Positions 51,547 through 60,644 of a DNA stretch of 64,000 nucleotides are shown piece by piece. Under the pieces are notes generated by a model. It saw only the letters and a program-made list of their open reading frames with translations, was not told the origin of the DNA and searched no databases. Source of the DNA: Alphaproteobacteria bacterium (GTDB taxonomy: Bacteria > Pseudomonadota > Alphaproteobacteria > CACIAM-22H2); contig JAEULA010000034.1 in assembly GCA_016793165.1 (NCBI GenBank), forward strand, positions 326,064 to 390,063, read 5' to 3'. Every line of letters begins with the position of its first letter. Position 1 is the stretch's first letter. Both the position numbers and the translations under genes were made by a program.

Positions 51547-52607
51547 TCGATGCGGTCCCGGACCAGCCAGGCGCGCTCCGCGGGCAGCGTGACGGCCACC
51601 GCATCGCCGGGCGCGAAGCCGGCGGTCGCCGGCTGCTGGACCTGCAGCACCGTGCCGTCGGCCATCGCGACGCGGTAGTCCAGCAGGTTGCCGAGGAAGT
51701 AGCGCTCGGTCACCTTGCCCGGAAAGGACCCGGGCGGCGACCCGCGGTCGAACGCGATCGCCTCGGGACGAACCATCGCCGTCGCGCGCGACCCGACGGG
51801 CGGCGCGAAACCCCCGCCGCAGGAGATCTCGCCGAGGCTGGTGCGCAGGCGGAATCGCTCGCCGTCGCGGCCGAGGACCTCGCCTTCGATGAAGTTGGAC
51901 AGGCCGATGAAGCTCGCGACCTGGCGCGTCGCAGGATGGTCGTAGATCTCGCGCGCGTTGCCGACCTGGTGGATCAACCCGTCGAACATCACGACGATCT
52001 TGTCCGACATCACCATCGCCTCGGCCTGGTCGTGCGTGACGTAGAGCGTGGTGATGCCGACGCGCTGCTGCAGGCCGCGGATGAAGAACCTCATCTCGTC
52101 GCGCAGCTTGGCGTCGAGATTGGCGAGCGGCTCGTCGAGCAGGAGCAGCTTGGGCTCGATCACCAGCGCGCGTGCCAATGCCACGCGCTGCTGCTGGCCG
52201 CCGGAGAGCTGGCGCGGATAGCGCGCCTCCATGCCGCCGAGTTGCACCATGCCCAGCACGTCGGCGAGGCGCCGGTCCATCTCGGGGCCCGCGACCTTGC
52301 GCATCTCCAGGCCGAAGCCGAGGTTCTGGCGCACCGTCATGTGCGGGAACAACGCGTAGTTCTGGAACACCATGCCGATGTCCCGCTTCTCGGGCGGCAG
52401 CATGGTGACGTCGGCGCCGTCGAAGGTGATCGACCCGCCGGTGGGCAGCTCGAATCCGGCGACGCAGCGCAGCGTCGTGGTCTTGCCGCAGCCGGACGGG
52501 CCGAGCAGCGAGACGAGCTCGCCCTCGGTGACGTCGAGGTCGATGCCCTTCACCGCGGCGACCTTGTCGAAATGCTTCTCGAGCGCCGCGATCTTCAATC
52601 TTGTCAT
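51543..52607 (-). CDS. ABC transporter ATP-binding protein, PotA-like
   Basis: A 354-residue ATPase. Walker [10 protein letters not shown], signature [15 protein letters not shown], Walker [13 protein letters not shown] and the switch His in [12 protein letters not shown] are all present. The C-terminal TOBE domain (from about residue 240) includes MVRPEAIAF. It energises the PotB/PotC pair. It overlaps potB by 4 bp and is separated from the binding-protein gene by 75 bp that contain a strong hairpin. Confidence 0.94.
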   Translation of the reverse strand: MTRLKIAALEKHFDKVAAVKGIDLDVTEGELVSLLGPSGCGKTTTLRCVAGFELPTGGSITFDGADVTMLPPEKRDIGMVFQNYALFPHMTVRQNLGFGLEMRKVAGPEMDRRLADVLGMVQLGGMEARYPRQLSGGQQQRVALARALVIEPKLLLLDEPLANLDAKLRDEMRFFIRGLQQRVGITTLYVTHDQAEAMVMSDKIVVMFDGLIHQVGNAREIYDHPATRQVASFIGLSNFIEGEVLGRDGERFRLRTSLGEISCGGGFAPPVGSRATAMVRPEAIAFDRGSPPGSFPGKVTERYFLGNLLDYRVAMADGTVLQVQQPATAGFAPGDAVAVTLPAERAWLVRDRIE

Positions 52608-52630
52608 CTGACTCTGCTCACGAAACGTCG

Positions 52631-52663
52631 CGCGGGCCGTCGCCGTTGCGGCGGCGGCCCGCG
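52631..52663 (-). promoter_or_regulatory. Intercistronic hairpin between binding-protein and ATPase genes
   Basis: A 14-bp stem (52631-52644 with 52650-52663; one G-U pair in RNA) with a 5-nt loop occupies the centre of the 75-bp gap after the binding-protein stop. No T-run follows on the minus strand. It is likely to protect the 3' end of the binding-protein message or attenuate transcription into the membrane subunits. Confidence 0.55.
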
Positions 52664-52682
52664 GCGATGCGCAAGGCGCGGT

Positions 52683-53729
52683 TCAGCGCATCACGCGGTT
52701 CCAGCGCTCCGTGACCTGGTCGCGCTGGGCGTTGGCGGCGGCCCAGTCCCACTGCAGGATCTTGCTGATGTCGTTCGGGCCGATCGGCATCTTGTCCTTG
52801 AGCGCGTCGGGGATCGCGACCTTTGTGTTCACCGGCGTGATGAAGAACTCCTCGACGCTGCGCTTCTGGATCGGCTCGCTCAGCATGTAGTCGAAGTACT
52901 TGCAGGCCGCGTCCTTGTGCTGGCCGTTCTTCAGCAGGTTGAAGCTCTGCTCGAACATGAACATGCCTTCGCTCGGCGCGACGAAATCGAGCGGCGCGCC
53001 GGCATTGCGCAGGCGGATGACCTCCGGCAGGTCGAGGATCCCGAGCGAGACCTCGCCGCGCGTGATCAGCTGGCCCATCGTCCCGGAGAAGTCGACCTGC
53101 GGGAACGGCTTGAGCTTCTGGATTTCCCGGAAGCCGGCGTCGAAGTCGAGCGGCCCCTTGCCGAAGATCTTGGAGGCCAGCATCAGGAACATGTACCCGG
53201 CCGAATTCTGGATCTGGTACATGCCGATCTTCCCCTTGAACTCGGGGTTGTCCCAGAGGTCCTTCCAGGACGTCGGCTTCTTCTTCACGAGATCCGTGCG
53301 GTAGCCGATGCCGATCGGCGAGATCATGCCGTAGACGCCGTTGTTGTCCTTCAGCTTGGCGTCGGGATGCACGTCCTTCAGCGTCGGTACCTTGTCGACG
53401 GGCCACGGCTCGAAGAAGCCCTCGCCGCGCAGCAGCGCGGCGAAGATCTCGTTCATCATGATGAACGAATACTGCGGCTTGTCCGGGCCGGAGGCGCGCA
53501 GGTTGGCGGTCCAGGTGCGGGCGAGACCGGAATCGTACTTCGTCTTCACGCCGCTCGCCGCCTCGAAGCCCGGCAGCAGCGACTCGCGCCAGAACTTCTC
53601 CCACGAGCCGCCGTAGCCGTTGACGATCAGCTCCTGCTGCTGCTGCGCCATCGCCACCGGCAGCGACGACACCGTGAGGCCGCCCGTCGCGCCGGCCAGC
53701 AGCCCACGACGCCCAAACTCGATCCGCAT
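52683..53729 (-). CDS. ABC transporter substrate-binding protein, PotD/PotF-like
   Basis: A 348-residue periplasmic binding protein (SBP_bac_8 family). The ATG at 53729 gives a twin-arginine-type signal (FGRRGLLAGATGG, then VAMAQ). The mature part begins ELIVNGYGGSWEKFWRE; SPIGIGYRTDLVKKKPTSWKDLW and GMFMFEQSFNLLKNGQHKDAACKYF (in two parts) are typical of PotD-like proteins. First gene of a four-gene operon in the order binding protein, ATPase, two permeases. Ligand unknown; the adjoining tarD gene suggests a carboxylate is also possible. Confidence 0.92.
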   Translation of the reverse strand: MRIEFGRRGLLAGATGGLTVSSLPVAMAQQQQELIVNGYGGSWEKFWRESLLPGFEAASGVKTKYDSGLARTWTANLRASGPDKPQYSFIMMNEIFAALLRGEGFFEPWPVDKVPTLKDVHPDAKLKDNNGVYGMISPIGIGYRTDLVKKKPTSWKDLWDNPEFKGKIGMYQIQNSAGYMFLMLASKIFGKGPLDFDAGFREIQKLKPFPQVDFSGTMGQLITRGEVSLGILDLPEVIRLRNAGAPLDFVAPSEGMFMFEQSFNLLKNGQHKDAACKYFDYMLSEPIQKRSVEEFFITPVNTKVAIPDALKDKMPIGPNDISKILQWDWAAANAQRDQVTERWNRVMR

Positions 53730-53986
53730 CCCCGTCTCCCTCGCTGATGGAGCGCCGCCGTGCGCGCCGCCCCGTGAATCACGCCGCGACGCTAACAGCC
53801 CGCAGGGACCGGTGCCAGAACGCAGACGCCGCGCGGCGTCGTGCCGCCGCAACGGGCGTCGTGCCCGGAGGCGCGGCAGGCGGCGGCGCTTCGGCGGGCG
53901 GCGCCCGATTGACCGGAACTGCGGCCGGCGGCATAGACGATGGCGCGCGTCGCCGTCCCGCGCGCCTCTCGCGAACCGATCGGTCC

Positions 53987-55156
53987 ATGCGCATCGCCGC
54001 CGTCCACGACATCGTCGCGCCGATCAAGTCGGCGATCCGCAACGCCTTCATCGACTTCAGCGCCATGACGGCGAGCGTCGTCGCGGTGGTGACCGACCAG
54101 GTCGTCGACGGCAGGCCGGTGGTCGGCTTCGGCTTCAACTCCAACGGGCGCTACGCCGCCAGCGGCCTGCTGCGCGAGCGCTTCATCCCGCGGCTGCTGG
54201 CGGCCCGCCCGGAGACGCTGGTCGACGATTCCGGCAGCAATCTCGACCCGCAGCGGATCTGGTCGGCGCTGATGGCGAACGAGAAGCCCGGCGGTCACGG
54301 CGAGCGCTCGGTCGCGGTCGGCGTGCTCGACATGGCCGTCTGGGATGCCGTCGCCAAGATCGCCCGCGTGCCGCTGTGGCGCCTGCTCGCCGACCGCTAC
54401 CGCGGCGGCGAGGCAGATCCGCACGCCTGGGTCTATGCCGCCGGCGGGTACTACTATCCCGACAAGGACGTCGGCCAGCTGCAGGCCGAGATGCGCTCCT
54501 ACCTCGATCGCGGCTATTCGACGGTGAAGATGAAGATCGGCGGCGTACCGCTCGCCCAGGATCTGCGTCGCATCGAGGCCGTCCTGGAGATCGTCGGCAC
54601 GGGCGACCGGCTCTGCGTCGACGTCAACGGCCGCTACACGCTCGCCGAGGCGCTGGCCTGCGCCGACGCGCTCGCGCCGCTCGGCCTGCGCTGGTACGAG
54701 GAGCCGATCGATCCGCTCGACTACCTCATGCACGCGCCGATCGCCGCGCGCTATCCCGGCGCCATCGCGACCGGCGAGAACCTCTTCTCGATGCAGGACG
54801 CGCGCAACCTGATCCGCCACGCCGGCCTGCGTCCCGACCGCGACGTGCTGCAGTTCGACCCGGCGCTGAGCTACGGCCTCGTCGAGTACCTGCGCACGCT
54901 CGACATGCTCAAGGCCCATGGATGGTCGCCGCGACGCTGCGTGCCGCATGGCGGCCACCAGTTCGCCCTCAACATCGCCGTCGGCCTCGGCCTTGGCGGC
55001 AACGAGTCCTATCCCGACGTGTTCCGGCCGTTCGGCGGCTTTGCCGACGACATCCCCGTCGTCGACAGCCGCGTGCGCATGCCGGACGTCCCGGGCATCG
55101 GCTTCGAGGCGAAGAACGAGCTGTTCGCGGTGATGAAGCCGCTCCTCGACAGGTGA
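53987..55156 (+). CDS. tarD: D(-)-tartrate dehydratase-like enolase-superfamily enzyme
   Basis: A 389-residue enolase-superfamily dehydratase. From the ATG at 53987 length and sequence match TarD of Bradyrhizobium (as I recall, 389 residues with Lys184 and His322 as catalytic bases): Lys181/Lys183 in TVKMKIGG and His321 in VPHGGHQFALN, each one position lower. Metal ligands lie in CVDVNGRYT, WYEEPIDPLDY and ATGENLFS. The C-terminal segment GGNESYPDVFRPFGGF is characteristic. It would convert D-tartrate to oxaloacetate in the cytosol. It diverges from one Pot operon and precedes an MBL-fold gene by 5 bp. The family contains other acid-sugar dehydratases, so a related substrate is possible. Confidence 0.85.
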   Translation: MRIAAVHDIVAPIKSAIRNAFIDFSAMTASVVAVVTDQVVDGRPVVGFGFNSNGRYAASGLLRERFIPRLLAARPETLVDDSGSNLDPQRIWSALMANEKPGGHGERSVAVGVLDMAVWDAVAKIARVPLWRLLADRYRGGEADPHAWVYAAGGYYYPDKDVGQLQAEMRSYLDRGYSTVKMKIGGVPLAQDLRRIEAVLEIVGTGDRLCVDVNGRYTLAEALACADALAPLGLRWYEEPIDPLDYLMHAPIAARYPGAIATGENLFSMQDARNLIRHAGLRPDRDVLQFDPALSYGLVEYLRTLDMLKAHGWSPRRCVPHGGHQFALNIAVGLGLGGNESYPDVFRPFGGFADDIPVVDSRVRMPDVPGIGFEAKNELFAVMKPLLDR

Positions 55157-55161
55157 CGGCG

Positions 55162-56037
55162 ATGGAGTTCGTGCTCCTCGGCACCGGCTGCCCGCAATGC
55201 GATCCCGACCGGCTCGGCCCGGCGACGCTGGTCCGCCATGGCGGCCGCGCCGTGCTGGTCGATTGCGGCTCCGGCGTCACGCAGCGGCTGGTCCAGGCCG
55301 GAACGCCGGGCGCGGCGATCGACGCGCTGCTGCTCACGCATCTCCACACCGACCATCTCGTCGACTTCTACCAGCTCGTCGTCTCGAGCTGGCACCAGGG
55401 TCGCGCGCGGCCGCAGCAGGTCCTGGGGCCGCCGGGCACGCGGCGCTTCGTCGAGGGCACCATGGCGCTGTGGGCCGAAGAGCGCGCCCAGCGCATCGCG
55501 CACGAGAAGCGCCCCTCCATCGCGGCGTTCGAGATGGACGTCACCGAGATCGGCCCGGGCGTCGTGTGGGAGGACGAGGCCCTGCGGATCACCGCGGTGC
55601 CCGCCAACCATCATCCCGTGAAGCACGCCTTCGGCTTCGTCTTCGAAGGCGGCGGGCGGAAGCTCGCGCTGTCCGGCGACACCGCCTATTGCCCTGCGCT
55701 GATCGAGGCGGCACGCGGCGCCGACGCGCTCGTCCACGAGTGCTTCATCCACCGCGAGATGAAGCCGGCACCCGGCCGCTCGCCCGAGGGCATCCGCAAC
55801 GTCGCGAGCTACCACACGCTGTCCGGAGAGGTCGGCCGCGTCGCCGCCGAGGCGCGCGTCAAGCTGCTCGCGCTCAACCACTTCGTGCCGACGAAGTTCG
55901 ACCGCGCCGCCCTCGTCGCCGAGGTGCGCGAGACCTGGCGCGGCCCGCTGGTGATCGGCGAGGACCTCACGCGCTACGATTGCGACAGCCGCATGCTCCA
56001 GCACGGCGGCGCGACGCTCGGCATCGCGCTCGACTGA
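55162..56037 (+). CDS. Metallo-beta-lactamase-fold hydrolase (RNase Z/arylsulfatase-like)
   Basis: A 291-residue MBL-fold enzyme. Zinc ligands: His60-x-His62-x-Asp64-His65 in LLTHLHTDHL, the later NHHPVKHAFGF, SGDTAY (Asp) and NHFVPTKF (His). The opening MEFVLLGTGCPQCDPDRLGPA (read from the start) is typical of the RNase Z-like/ElaC subfamily, but the lack of an exosite arm suggests a small-molecule lactonase or phosphodiesterase. ATG 55162 lies 5 nt after AGGTGA; a GTG at 55153 overlapping the tarD stop is an alternative. It is cotranscribed with tarD, so it may act on a related organic acid or lactone. Confidence 0.88.
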   Translation: MEFVLLGTGCPQCDPDRLGPATLVRHGGRAVLVDCGSGVTQRLVQAGTPGAAIDALLLTHLHTDHLVDFYQLVVSSWHQGRARPQQVLGPPGTRRFVEGTMALWAEERAQRIAHEKRPSIAAFEMDVTEIGPGVVWEDEALRITAVPANHHPVKHAFGFVFEGGGRKLALSGDTAYCPALIEAARGADALVHECFIHREMKPAPGRSPEGIRNVASYHTLSGEVGRVAAEARVKLLALNHFVPTKFDRAALVAEVRETWRGPLVIGEDLTRYDCDSRMLQHGGATLGIALD

Positions 56038-56053
56038 TCGCCTCGCGCGCCGC

Positions 56054-57106
56054 TCACCGCGCCAGCACGACCGCGTCCTCGGCGCGCCAGCTCAGGGACA
56101 CCGCCTCGCCGACCGCCCGGATCGCGTGCTCGCCCGACAAGGTTTCCTTGAGCAGCAGCCGGCGCGCATCCCCGGTGGCGACGCGATACAGCGCCTGGCC
56201 GCCGAGGAAGTTCGCGGTCTCGATGCGGCCGTCGATCAGCCCGGCGCCCGGCGCCGCCGCCCGCAGCTTCTCGGGCCGGACCGCGAGCGCGCTGCCCGTC
56301 ATGCCCGCCGGCGCGGGCAGGACCCGGCCATCGGCGGTGGTGAAGCGACCCGCCTCGGCGCGGCCGTCGAACAGGTTGATCTCGCCGATGAAGTCCGCGA
56401 CGAAGCGGCTCGCCGGCCGGTCGTAGATCTCGGCCGGCGTGCCGACCTGCTCGACGCGCCCGCCGTTCATCACGGCGATGCGGTCGGACATGGCCAGCGC
56501 CTCCTCCTGGTCGTGCGTCACGAAGACGAGCGTGACGCCGAGGCTCTTCTGGATCCCCTTGAGCTCGAACTGCATCTGCTGGCGCAGCTTGCGGTCGAGC
56601 GCAGCCAGCGGCTCGTCGCACAGCAGCACCGGCGGCTGCACGACGAGCGCGCGCGCCAGCGCGACGCGCTGCTGTTGCCCGCCGGAGAGCTCGCCCGGCC
56701 GGCGGGACTCGTAGCCGACAAGCTCGACCTGCCGGAGCGCCTCGTCGACGCGGGTCGCGATCTCGGCCTTCGCCACGCCGCGCATGCGCAGGCCGAAGGC
56801 GACGTTCTCCGTGACGGTGCGATGCGGGAACAGCGCGTAGGACTGGAAGATCATGCCCATGTCGCGCCGATGCGGCGGCAGGTCGGTCACATCGGTCCCG
56901 GCGATGCGGATGCGGCCGACATCGGGCAGTTCGAACCCCGCGATCATGCGCAGCGTCGTCGTCTTGCCGCAGCCGGAGGGGCCGAGCAGCGCGAAGAACT
57001 CGCCTGCCGCGATCGCCAGCGAGACGTCGTCGACGGCGTTGACCTTGCCGTCGTAGGACTTCGAGACCGACTCGATGCCGATCGTCGCGGAATGGCGTGT
57101 CGTCAT
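56054..57106 (-). CDS. ABC transporter ATP-binding protein, PotA-like (second cluster)
   Basis: A 350-residue ATPase with Walker [26 protein letters not shown], Walker B LLCDEPLAALD and LVFVTHDQEEALAM; the TOBE domain contains AVRPEKLRAA. It belongs to the second Pot-type importer of the window. In this cluster the ATPase gene is last (permease, permease, binding protein, ATPase), unlike the first cluster. It is 61 bp from the binding-protein gene, with a hairpin in the gap, and converges on the MBL-fold gene (16 bp). Confidence 0.94.
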   Translation of the reverse strand: MTTRHSATIGIESVSKSYDGKVNAVDDVSLAIAAGEFFALLGPSGCGKTTTLRMIAGFELPDVGRIRIAGTDVTDLPPHRRDMGMIFQSYALFPHRTVTENVAFGLRMRGVAKAEIATRVDEALRQVELVGYESRRPGELSGGQQQRVALARALVVQPPVLLCDEPLAALDRKLRQQMQFELKGIQKSLGVTLVFVTHDQEEALAMSDRIAVMNGGRVEQVGTPAEIYDRPASRFVADFIGEINLFDGRAEAGRFTTADGRVLPAPAGMTGSALAVRPEKLRAAAPGAGLIDGRIETANFLGGQALYRVATGDARRLLLKETLSGEHAIRAVGEAVSLSWRAEDAVVLAR

Positions 57107-57127
57107 GGGGTGTCCGGCGGGCACGAG

Positions 57128-57150
57128 GGGCGGACGGCGTGGTGCCGCCC
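57128..57150 (-). promoter_or_regulatory. Intercistronic hairpin after the second Pot binding-protein gene
   Basis: GGGCGG (57128-57133) pairs with CCGCCC (57145-57150), loop 11 nt, in the 61-bp gap between binding-protein and ATPase genes. Weaker than the corresponding hairpin of the first cluster but in the same position relative to the binding-protein stop. Confidence 0.4.
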
Positions 57151-57167
57151 GCCCGCCCGCCCCGCGC

Positions 57168-58223
57168 TCAGCCGCGCAGGATGCGCGCGACGCGCGCGTC
57201 GATCTGGTCCTTGCGCTTGTTGTACCACTGCCACGGCAGCTGCAGCAGCGTCGCCACCTTCTCCGGCGTGTCGAAGAGGCGCGCGCGATACTCGGGCGCA
57301 AGCTGGACCTTCTTGTTGGCCGGCGAGTACCACACCGCCTCCGCCAGCTTCTTCTGCACGTCGGACCTGAGCATGTAGTCGATATACGCGTAGGCGAGCT
57401 CCTTGCGCGGCGAGCCCGGCGTGATGTTGAGGCACTGGTCGAGGATCATCACGCCTTCCTTCGGCGCCGCCCAGTCGACGGGCTGGTTCTGGCCGTCGTA
57501 GCGGTAGACGCCCGAGTCGTGCAGCACGCCCATGTGCACCTCCGCCGAGAGCAGCGCCTTCTCCATGCCGCCCGTGAAGTCGTACATCTTGATCGGCTTG
57601 AGCTGCTCGAGCGCCTTGTAGGCGGCGTCGAGGTCCTCGAAGCCGCCGCCGTAGACCTTGCCCAGCATCATGAGATGCGCCTGCCCGATCGAGTTGATCG
57701 GGATGACGTAGCTGCCGCGCACGCCGGCGAGCTTGGGATCGGCGAGATCCTTCCAGGAGGTCGGCTTGGCGAGGCCCTTGTCGGTGCGGTAGCCGAAGCC
57801 GATGCCGCTGACGAAGATCGCCACGCCGGCCAGCTGGTCGCCCTGCGCGAACGAATAGGCGTCGGCGAGGTTCGGCACCTTCTTCGGATCGATCTTCGCC
57901 TCGACCAGCCCCTGGTCGACGCAGAGCCACTGCTCCGGCGTGTTCGCCTGCAGCACGTCGTAGAGGGGATCGTTGCGCGGGCTCGCCGCGAGCTTCGGCG
58001 GGAACGGGAAGGCCTGGTCGACCGACACCGAGCACTTGTGCTCCTTCTCGAAGGCGGGGATCACCTCGCCCTTCATGATGTCGCCCCACTTGCCGCCCCA
58101 GGTCGTGATCTTGAGGGTCGCGGTCTGGGCATGCAGGATCGCGGGCGCGGCCAGCCCCGCGATCGCGGCGCCGGCACCGGCGCGGACGACGCCGCGACGG
58201 GTGATCTTGTCGGACTTGATCAT
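57168..58223 (-). CDS. ABC transporter substrate-binding protein, PotD-like (second cluster)
   Basis: A 351-residue periplasmic binding protein. The N-terminus MIKSDKITRRGVVRAGAGAA is a twin-arginine signal ending near AILHAQ. The mature chain starts LKITTWGGKWGDIMKGEVIPAFE and contains VSGIGFGYRTDKGLAKPTSWKDL (in two parts), PKEGVMILDQCLNI and a C-terminal WYSPANKKVQLAPE, all PotD-like. It lies 23 bp after the second permease gene. Sequence differs clearly from the other Pot binding protein, so the two importers probably take different ligands. Confidence 0.92.
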   Translation of the reverse strand: MIKSDKITRRGVVRAGAGAAIAGLAAPAILHAQTATLKITTWGGKWGDIMKGEVIPAFEKEHKCSVSVDQAFPFPPKLAASPRNDPLYDVLQANTPEQWLCVDQGLVEAKIDPKKVPNLADAYSFAQGDQLAGVAIFVSGIGFGYRTDKGLAKPTSWKDLADPKLAGVRGSYVIPINSIGQAHLMMLGKVYGGGFEDLDAAYKALEQLKPIKMYDFTGGMEKALLSAEVHMGVLHDSGVYRYDGQNQPVDWAAPKEGVMILDQCLNITPGSPRKELAYAYIDYMLRSDVQKKLAEAVWYSPANKKVQLAPEYRARLFDTPEKVATLLQLPWQWYNKRKDQIDARVARILRG

Positions 58224-58246
58224 GTCTTCCTCCTGGGTTGGACCGG

Positions 58247-59050
58247 TCAGAGCTTGACGTAGGACTTGAGCCCGATGAGGCGGTCGAGCAGCAGCACCAC
58301 CGCGAGGGCCATCAGCACGGACACCATCGAGGCGGCGGCGACCGCGCCGTCGAGATCGAAGCGCAGGTAGTTGAACAGCACGATCGGCAGTGTCTCGCCC
58401 TTCGGCAGCACGAGGAACAGCGAGATCGGGAACTGGTCGAACGAGACGATGAACGCGAAGATGCCCCCGGCGATGACGCCCGGGCGGATCAGCGGCAGCG
58501 TCACTTCGAAGAAGACCCGCAGCGGCGGCGCGCCGAGCGCCGCGGCCGCCTCCTCGACGCGGCGGTCGAAATTGTGAAGCACGGCCAGAGTCGTGCGCAG
58601 GACGTAAGGCACCGCGACGAGCGTGTGCCCGACCACGAGGCCCCAGACCGGGCGGCCGAGCCCGGCGAGGATCAGCAGCTGGAACAGCGCGAGGCCGGTG
58701 AGGATCGCGGGCAGCATCAGCGGCGAGAGGAAGAAGGCGGTGAGCAGGCGCGCGCCCGGCAGGTTGCCGCGCGCGATGGCGAGCGCCGCCGCCGCGCCGA
58801 TCGCGGTGGCGAGCACCAGGACGACCGCCGCGACGCGCAGCGACAGCCACAGGCTGTTCATGAAGTCGGGGTTGCCGAGGAACTTCTCGAACCAGCGAAG
58901 CGTGACGCCGACCGGCGGGAACGAGATGTACGGCGTCGGATTGAAGGCGAAGACGCCGACGATCACGATCGGCGCGAGCAGGAAGGTCACGATCGCCGCG
59001 TTGAAGGCGTAGTACGCCGCGAGGCCCGCCTCGAGATTGCGCCGTCTCAT
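58247..59050 (-). CDS. ABC transporter permease, PotC-like (second cluster)
   Basis: A 267-residue inner-membrane permease with six helices: TFLLAPIVIVGVFAFNPTPYISFPP at the N-terminus and the EAA loop EEAAAALGAPPLRVFFEVTLPLIRPG (in two parts around residues 170-195). The last helix is followed by DRLIGLKSYVKL. ATG 59050 overlaps the preceding permease stop by 4 bp. Confidence 0.93.
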   Translation of the reverse strand: MRRRNLEAGLAAYYAFNAAIVTFLLAPIVIVGVFAFNPTPYISFPPVGVTLRWFEKFLGNPDFMNSLWLSLRVAAVVLVLATAIGAAAALAIARGNLPGARLLTAFFLSPLMLPAILTGLALFQLLILAGLGRPVWGLVVGHTLVAVPYVLRTTLAVLHNFDRRVEEAAAALGAPPLRVFFEVTLPLIRPGVIAGGIFAFIVSFDQFPISLFLVLPKGETLPIVLFNYLRFDLDGAVAAASMVSVLMALAVVLLLDRLIGLKSYVKL

Positions 59051-59931
59051 GCGAGGTCCTTCTGCCCGGAGAAGCGACCGAGCACGTGGTTGTAGGCGAC
59101 GACCACGACCAGCGACACGGCGAGCAGGACGACGCCCAGCGCGCCGGCGAAGTTGAGATTGAAGCTCGATCCGACCTGCTGATAAATCATCATCGGGATC
59201 GTGAGCACCTCGGTGCCGCCCATCGCGCTGGGCGTGACATAGGCGCTGATGGTGAGCGCGAAGACGAGCAGCGAACCCGCCAGGATCCCGGGCAGGCTGA
59301 GCGGCAGCGTCACCTCGAGGAAGGCGCGCAGCCGGTTCGCGCCGAGACCGCGCGCCGCCTCCTCCAGGCGCAGATCGATGCGCCCGATCACGCCCGTCAG
59401 CGTCAGGACCATGAAGGGCACGTAGATGTGGACGAGCGCCACGACCGTGCCGAACTCGTTGTACATCAGCGGCAGCGGCTTCTCGATCCAGCCCCAGGAC
59501 TTCAGGGTCGAGTTGATGACGCCGCTGTCCTGGAGGATCGTCATCCACGCGAAAGTGCGCACCACGATGCCCGTCAGCATCGGCGCGATCACCGTCATCA
59601 GCAGCAGCGCATGGCCGAGCCGCGAGCGGATGCGTGCCATCCAGTGCGCCAGCGGATAGCCGAGGACGAGGGCGACCAGCGTGCTGACGAGGCCGAGACG
59701 CAGCGTCGCCCACAGCGCCTCGGTATAGAGGTCGTCCTCGAGCATCCGCGCGTAGTTGAACATCGTGAACTCGACGCGCCGGCCGCCGACAGGGTTGCCG
59801 CTGAGGAAGGACAGCGTCGCCATGATCGCAAAGGGCAGGACGAAGAAGACGACGAACAGAAGCAGCGCCGGCCCCACCAGCCAGGCGATCGGGGACACGC
59901 GCACGCGGCGCGGCGCGTGCACGGCGCTCAC
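59047..59931 (-). CDS. ABC transporter permease, PotB-like (second cluster)
   Basis: A 294-residue inner-membrane permease and first gene of the second Pot-type operon. GPALLLFVVFFVLPFAIMATLSF is the first helix; the EAA loop reads EEAARGLGANRLRAFLEVTLPLSLPG (in two parts). The GTG at 59931 is preferred; a TTG 39 bp further upstream is an alternative. A promoter with a perfect TTGACA box lies about 110 bp upstream. Confidence 0.92.
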   Translation of the reverse strand: MSAVHAPRRVRVSPIAWLVGPALLLFVVFFVLPFAIMATLSFLSGNPVGGRRVEFTMFNYARMLEDDLYTEALWATLRLGLVSTLVALVLGYPLAHWMARIRSRLGHALLLMTVIAPMLTGIVVRTFAWMTILQDSGVINSTLKSWGWIEKPLPLMYNEFGTVVALVHIYVPFMVLTLTGVIGRIDLRLEEAARGLGANRLRAFLEVTLPLSLPGILAGSLLVFALTISAYVTPSAMGGTEVLTIPMMIYQQVGSSFNLNFAGALGVVLLAVSLVVVVAYNHVLGRFSGQKDLA

Positions 59932-60049
59932 GCCGGCGCCCCCGCGCGGGCATCCCGCGACGCCTCGCAACGCCGACCGATCACCGGCCGATCACCGGAC
60001 CACTGAGCCCCGCCCACGTCGCCCCTCCGTCGCGAAAGTCCCCACGCCG

Positions 60050-60078
60050 CAGATATTTGGGACGGAACGCCCTGTCAA
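60050..60078 (-). promoter_or_regulatory. Sigma-70 promoter of the second Pot operon
   Basis: On the minus strand: TTGACA (60078-60073), a 17-bp spacer, then TATCTG (60055-60050). The -35 box is a perfect consensus and the spacing ideal. Transcription would start near 60043 and give a leader of about 110 nt before the GTG at 59931. Confidence 0.7.
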
Positions 60079-60094
60079 ATCGACGAAATGCCCC

Positions 60095-60115
60095 ACCGCC
60101 CGCGGGCCCGGCGGT
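60095..60115 (-). terminator. Hairpin after the arfB/OGFr-domain operon
   Basis: ACCGCC (60095-60100) and GGCGGT (60110-60115) form a 6-bp stem with a 9-nt loop directly after the stop at 60120. On the minus strand a GGGGCATTTCG tail follows, with only three T, so it is a weak candidate. Confidence 0.4.
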
Positions 60116-60119
60116 CGCC

Positions 60120-60644
60120 CTAGCCGCCGGCGGGCGGCTCGACGGCCCGTTGCCAGAACTCGAGGCTGCGCGGCCCGATGACCCGCGAGTACCCGCGCTT
60201 GTAGATCGCCTCGAGCGCCGCGAGCAGGGCGCGGGCCGCGTCCGGTTCGCCGACCAGCACGAGGCAGCGGAGGATCCGGGTCATGCGAAGGAAGTTGTGA
60301 TTGCCCGTGGACAGCCAGTTCGCGGCCTGTTGCGGAAAATACGGCGAGAGCACCAGCGTCCGGCGTTCGCCGCCCCAGGCGAAGCCGAAGAAGCCCAGCA
60401 TGCGGTCCAGGGAGCGGCGGATGTTGGCGCGGATCACCTGGTCCTTGCGGATCGCCGCGACGTCCTCGGCGGCGAGCACCGGGGCGCCGGGATTGGCCCC
60501 GCTCGGCTCGTCGAGCGGAAACAGCCATTGGATGTAGTCGTGGCTGCGCTCGAGCTCGGCGTCGTTCATCGCCCAGATGTCCGAGAGCCGTCGGCCGGCG
60601 CCGTCGCGACCCTTGCCGCGGAGGAACTCGACGATCTCGCTCAT
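60120..60644 (-). CDS. OGFr-related conserved-region protein
   Basis: A 174-residue protein. LERSHDYIQWLFPLDEPSG and NIRRSLDRMLGFFGFAW match the conserved region shared with the vertebrate opioid growth factor receptor, found in scattered bacterial proteins of unknown function. RTRVL-like basic residues follow, then NHNFLRMTRILRCLVLVGEPDAARALLAAL. No signal or membrane segment. Its ATG overlaps the arfB stop by 4 bp, so the two are coupled. No function can be assigned. Confidence 0.85.
   Translation of the reverse strand: MSEIVEFLRGKGRDGAGRRLSDIWAMNDAELERSHDYIQWLFPLDEPSGANPGAPVLAAEDVAAIRKDQVIRANIRRSLDRMLGFFGFAWGGERRTLVLSPYFPQQAANWLSTGNHNFLRMTRILRCLVLVGEPDAARALLAALEAIYKRGYSRVIGPRSLEFWQRAVEPPAGG

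Noticed and set aside
53747..53986. 80-residue N-terminal extension of the tartrate dehydratase
   Set aside because: The stretch is Ala/Arg-rich and without family similarity; starting at 53987 gives the standard 389-residue enzyme.
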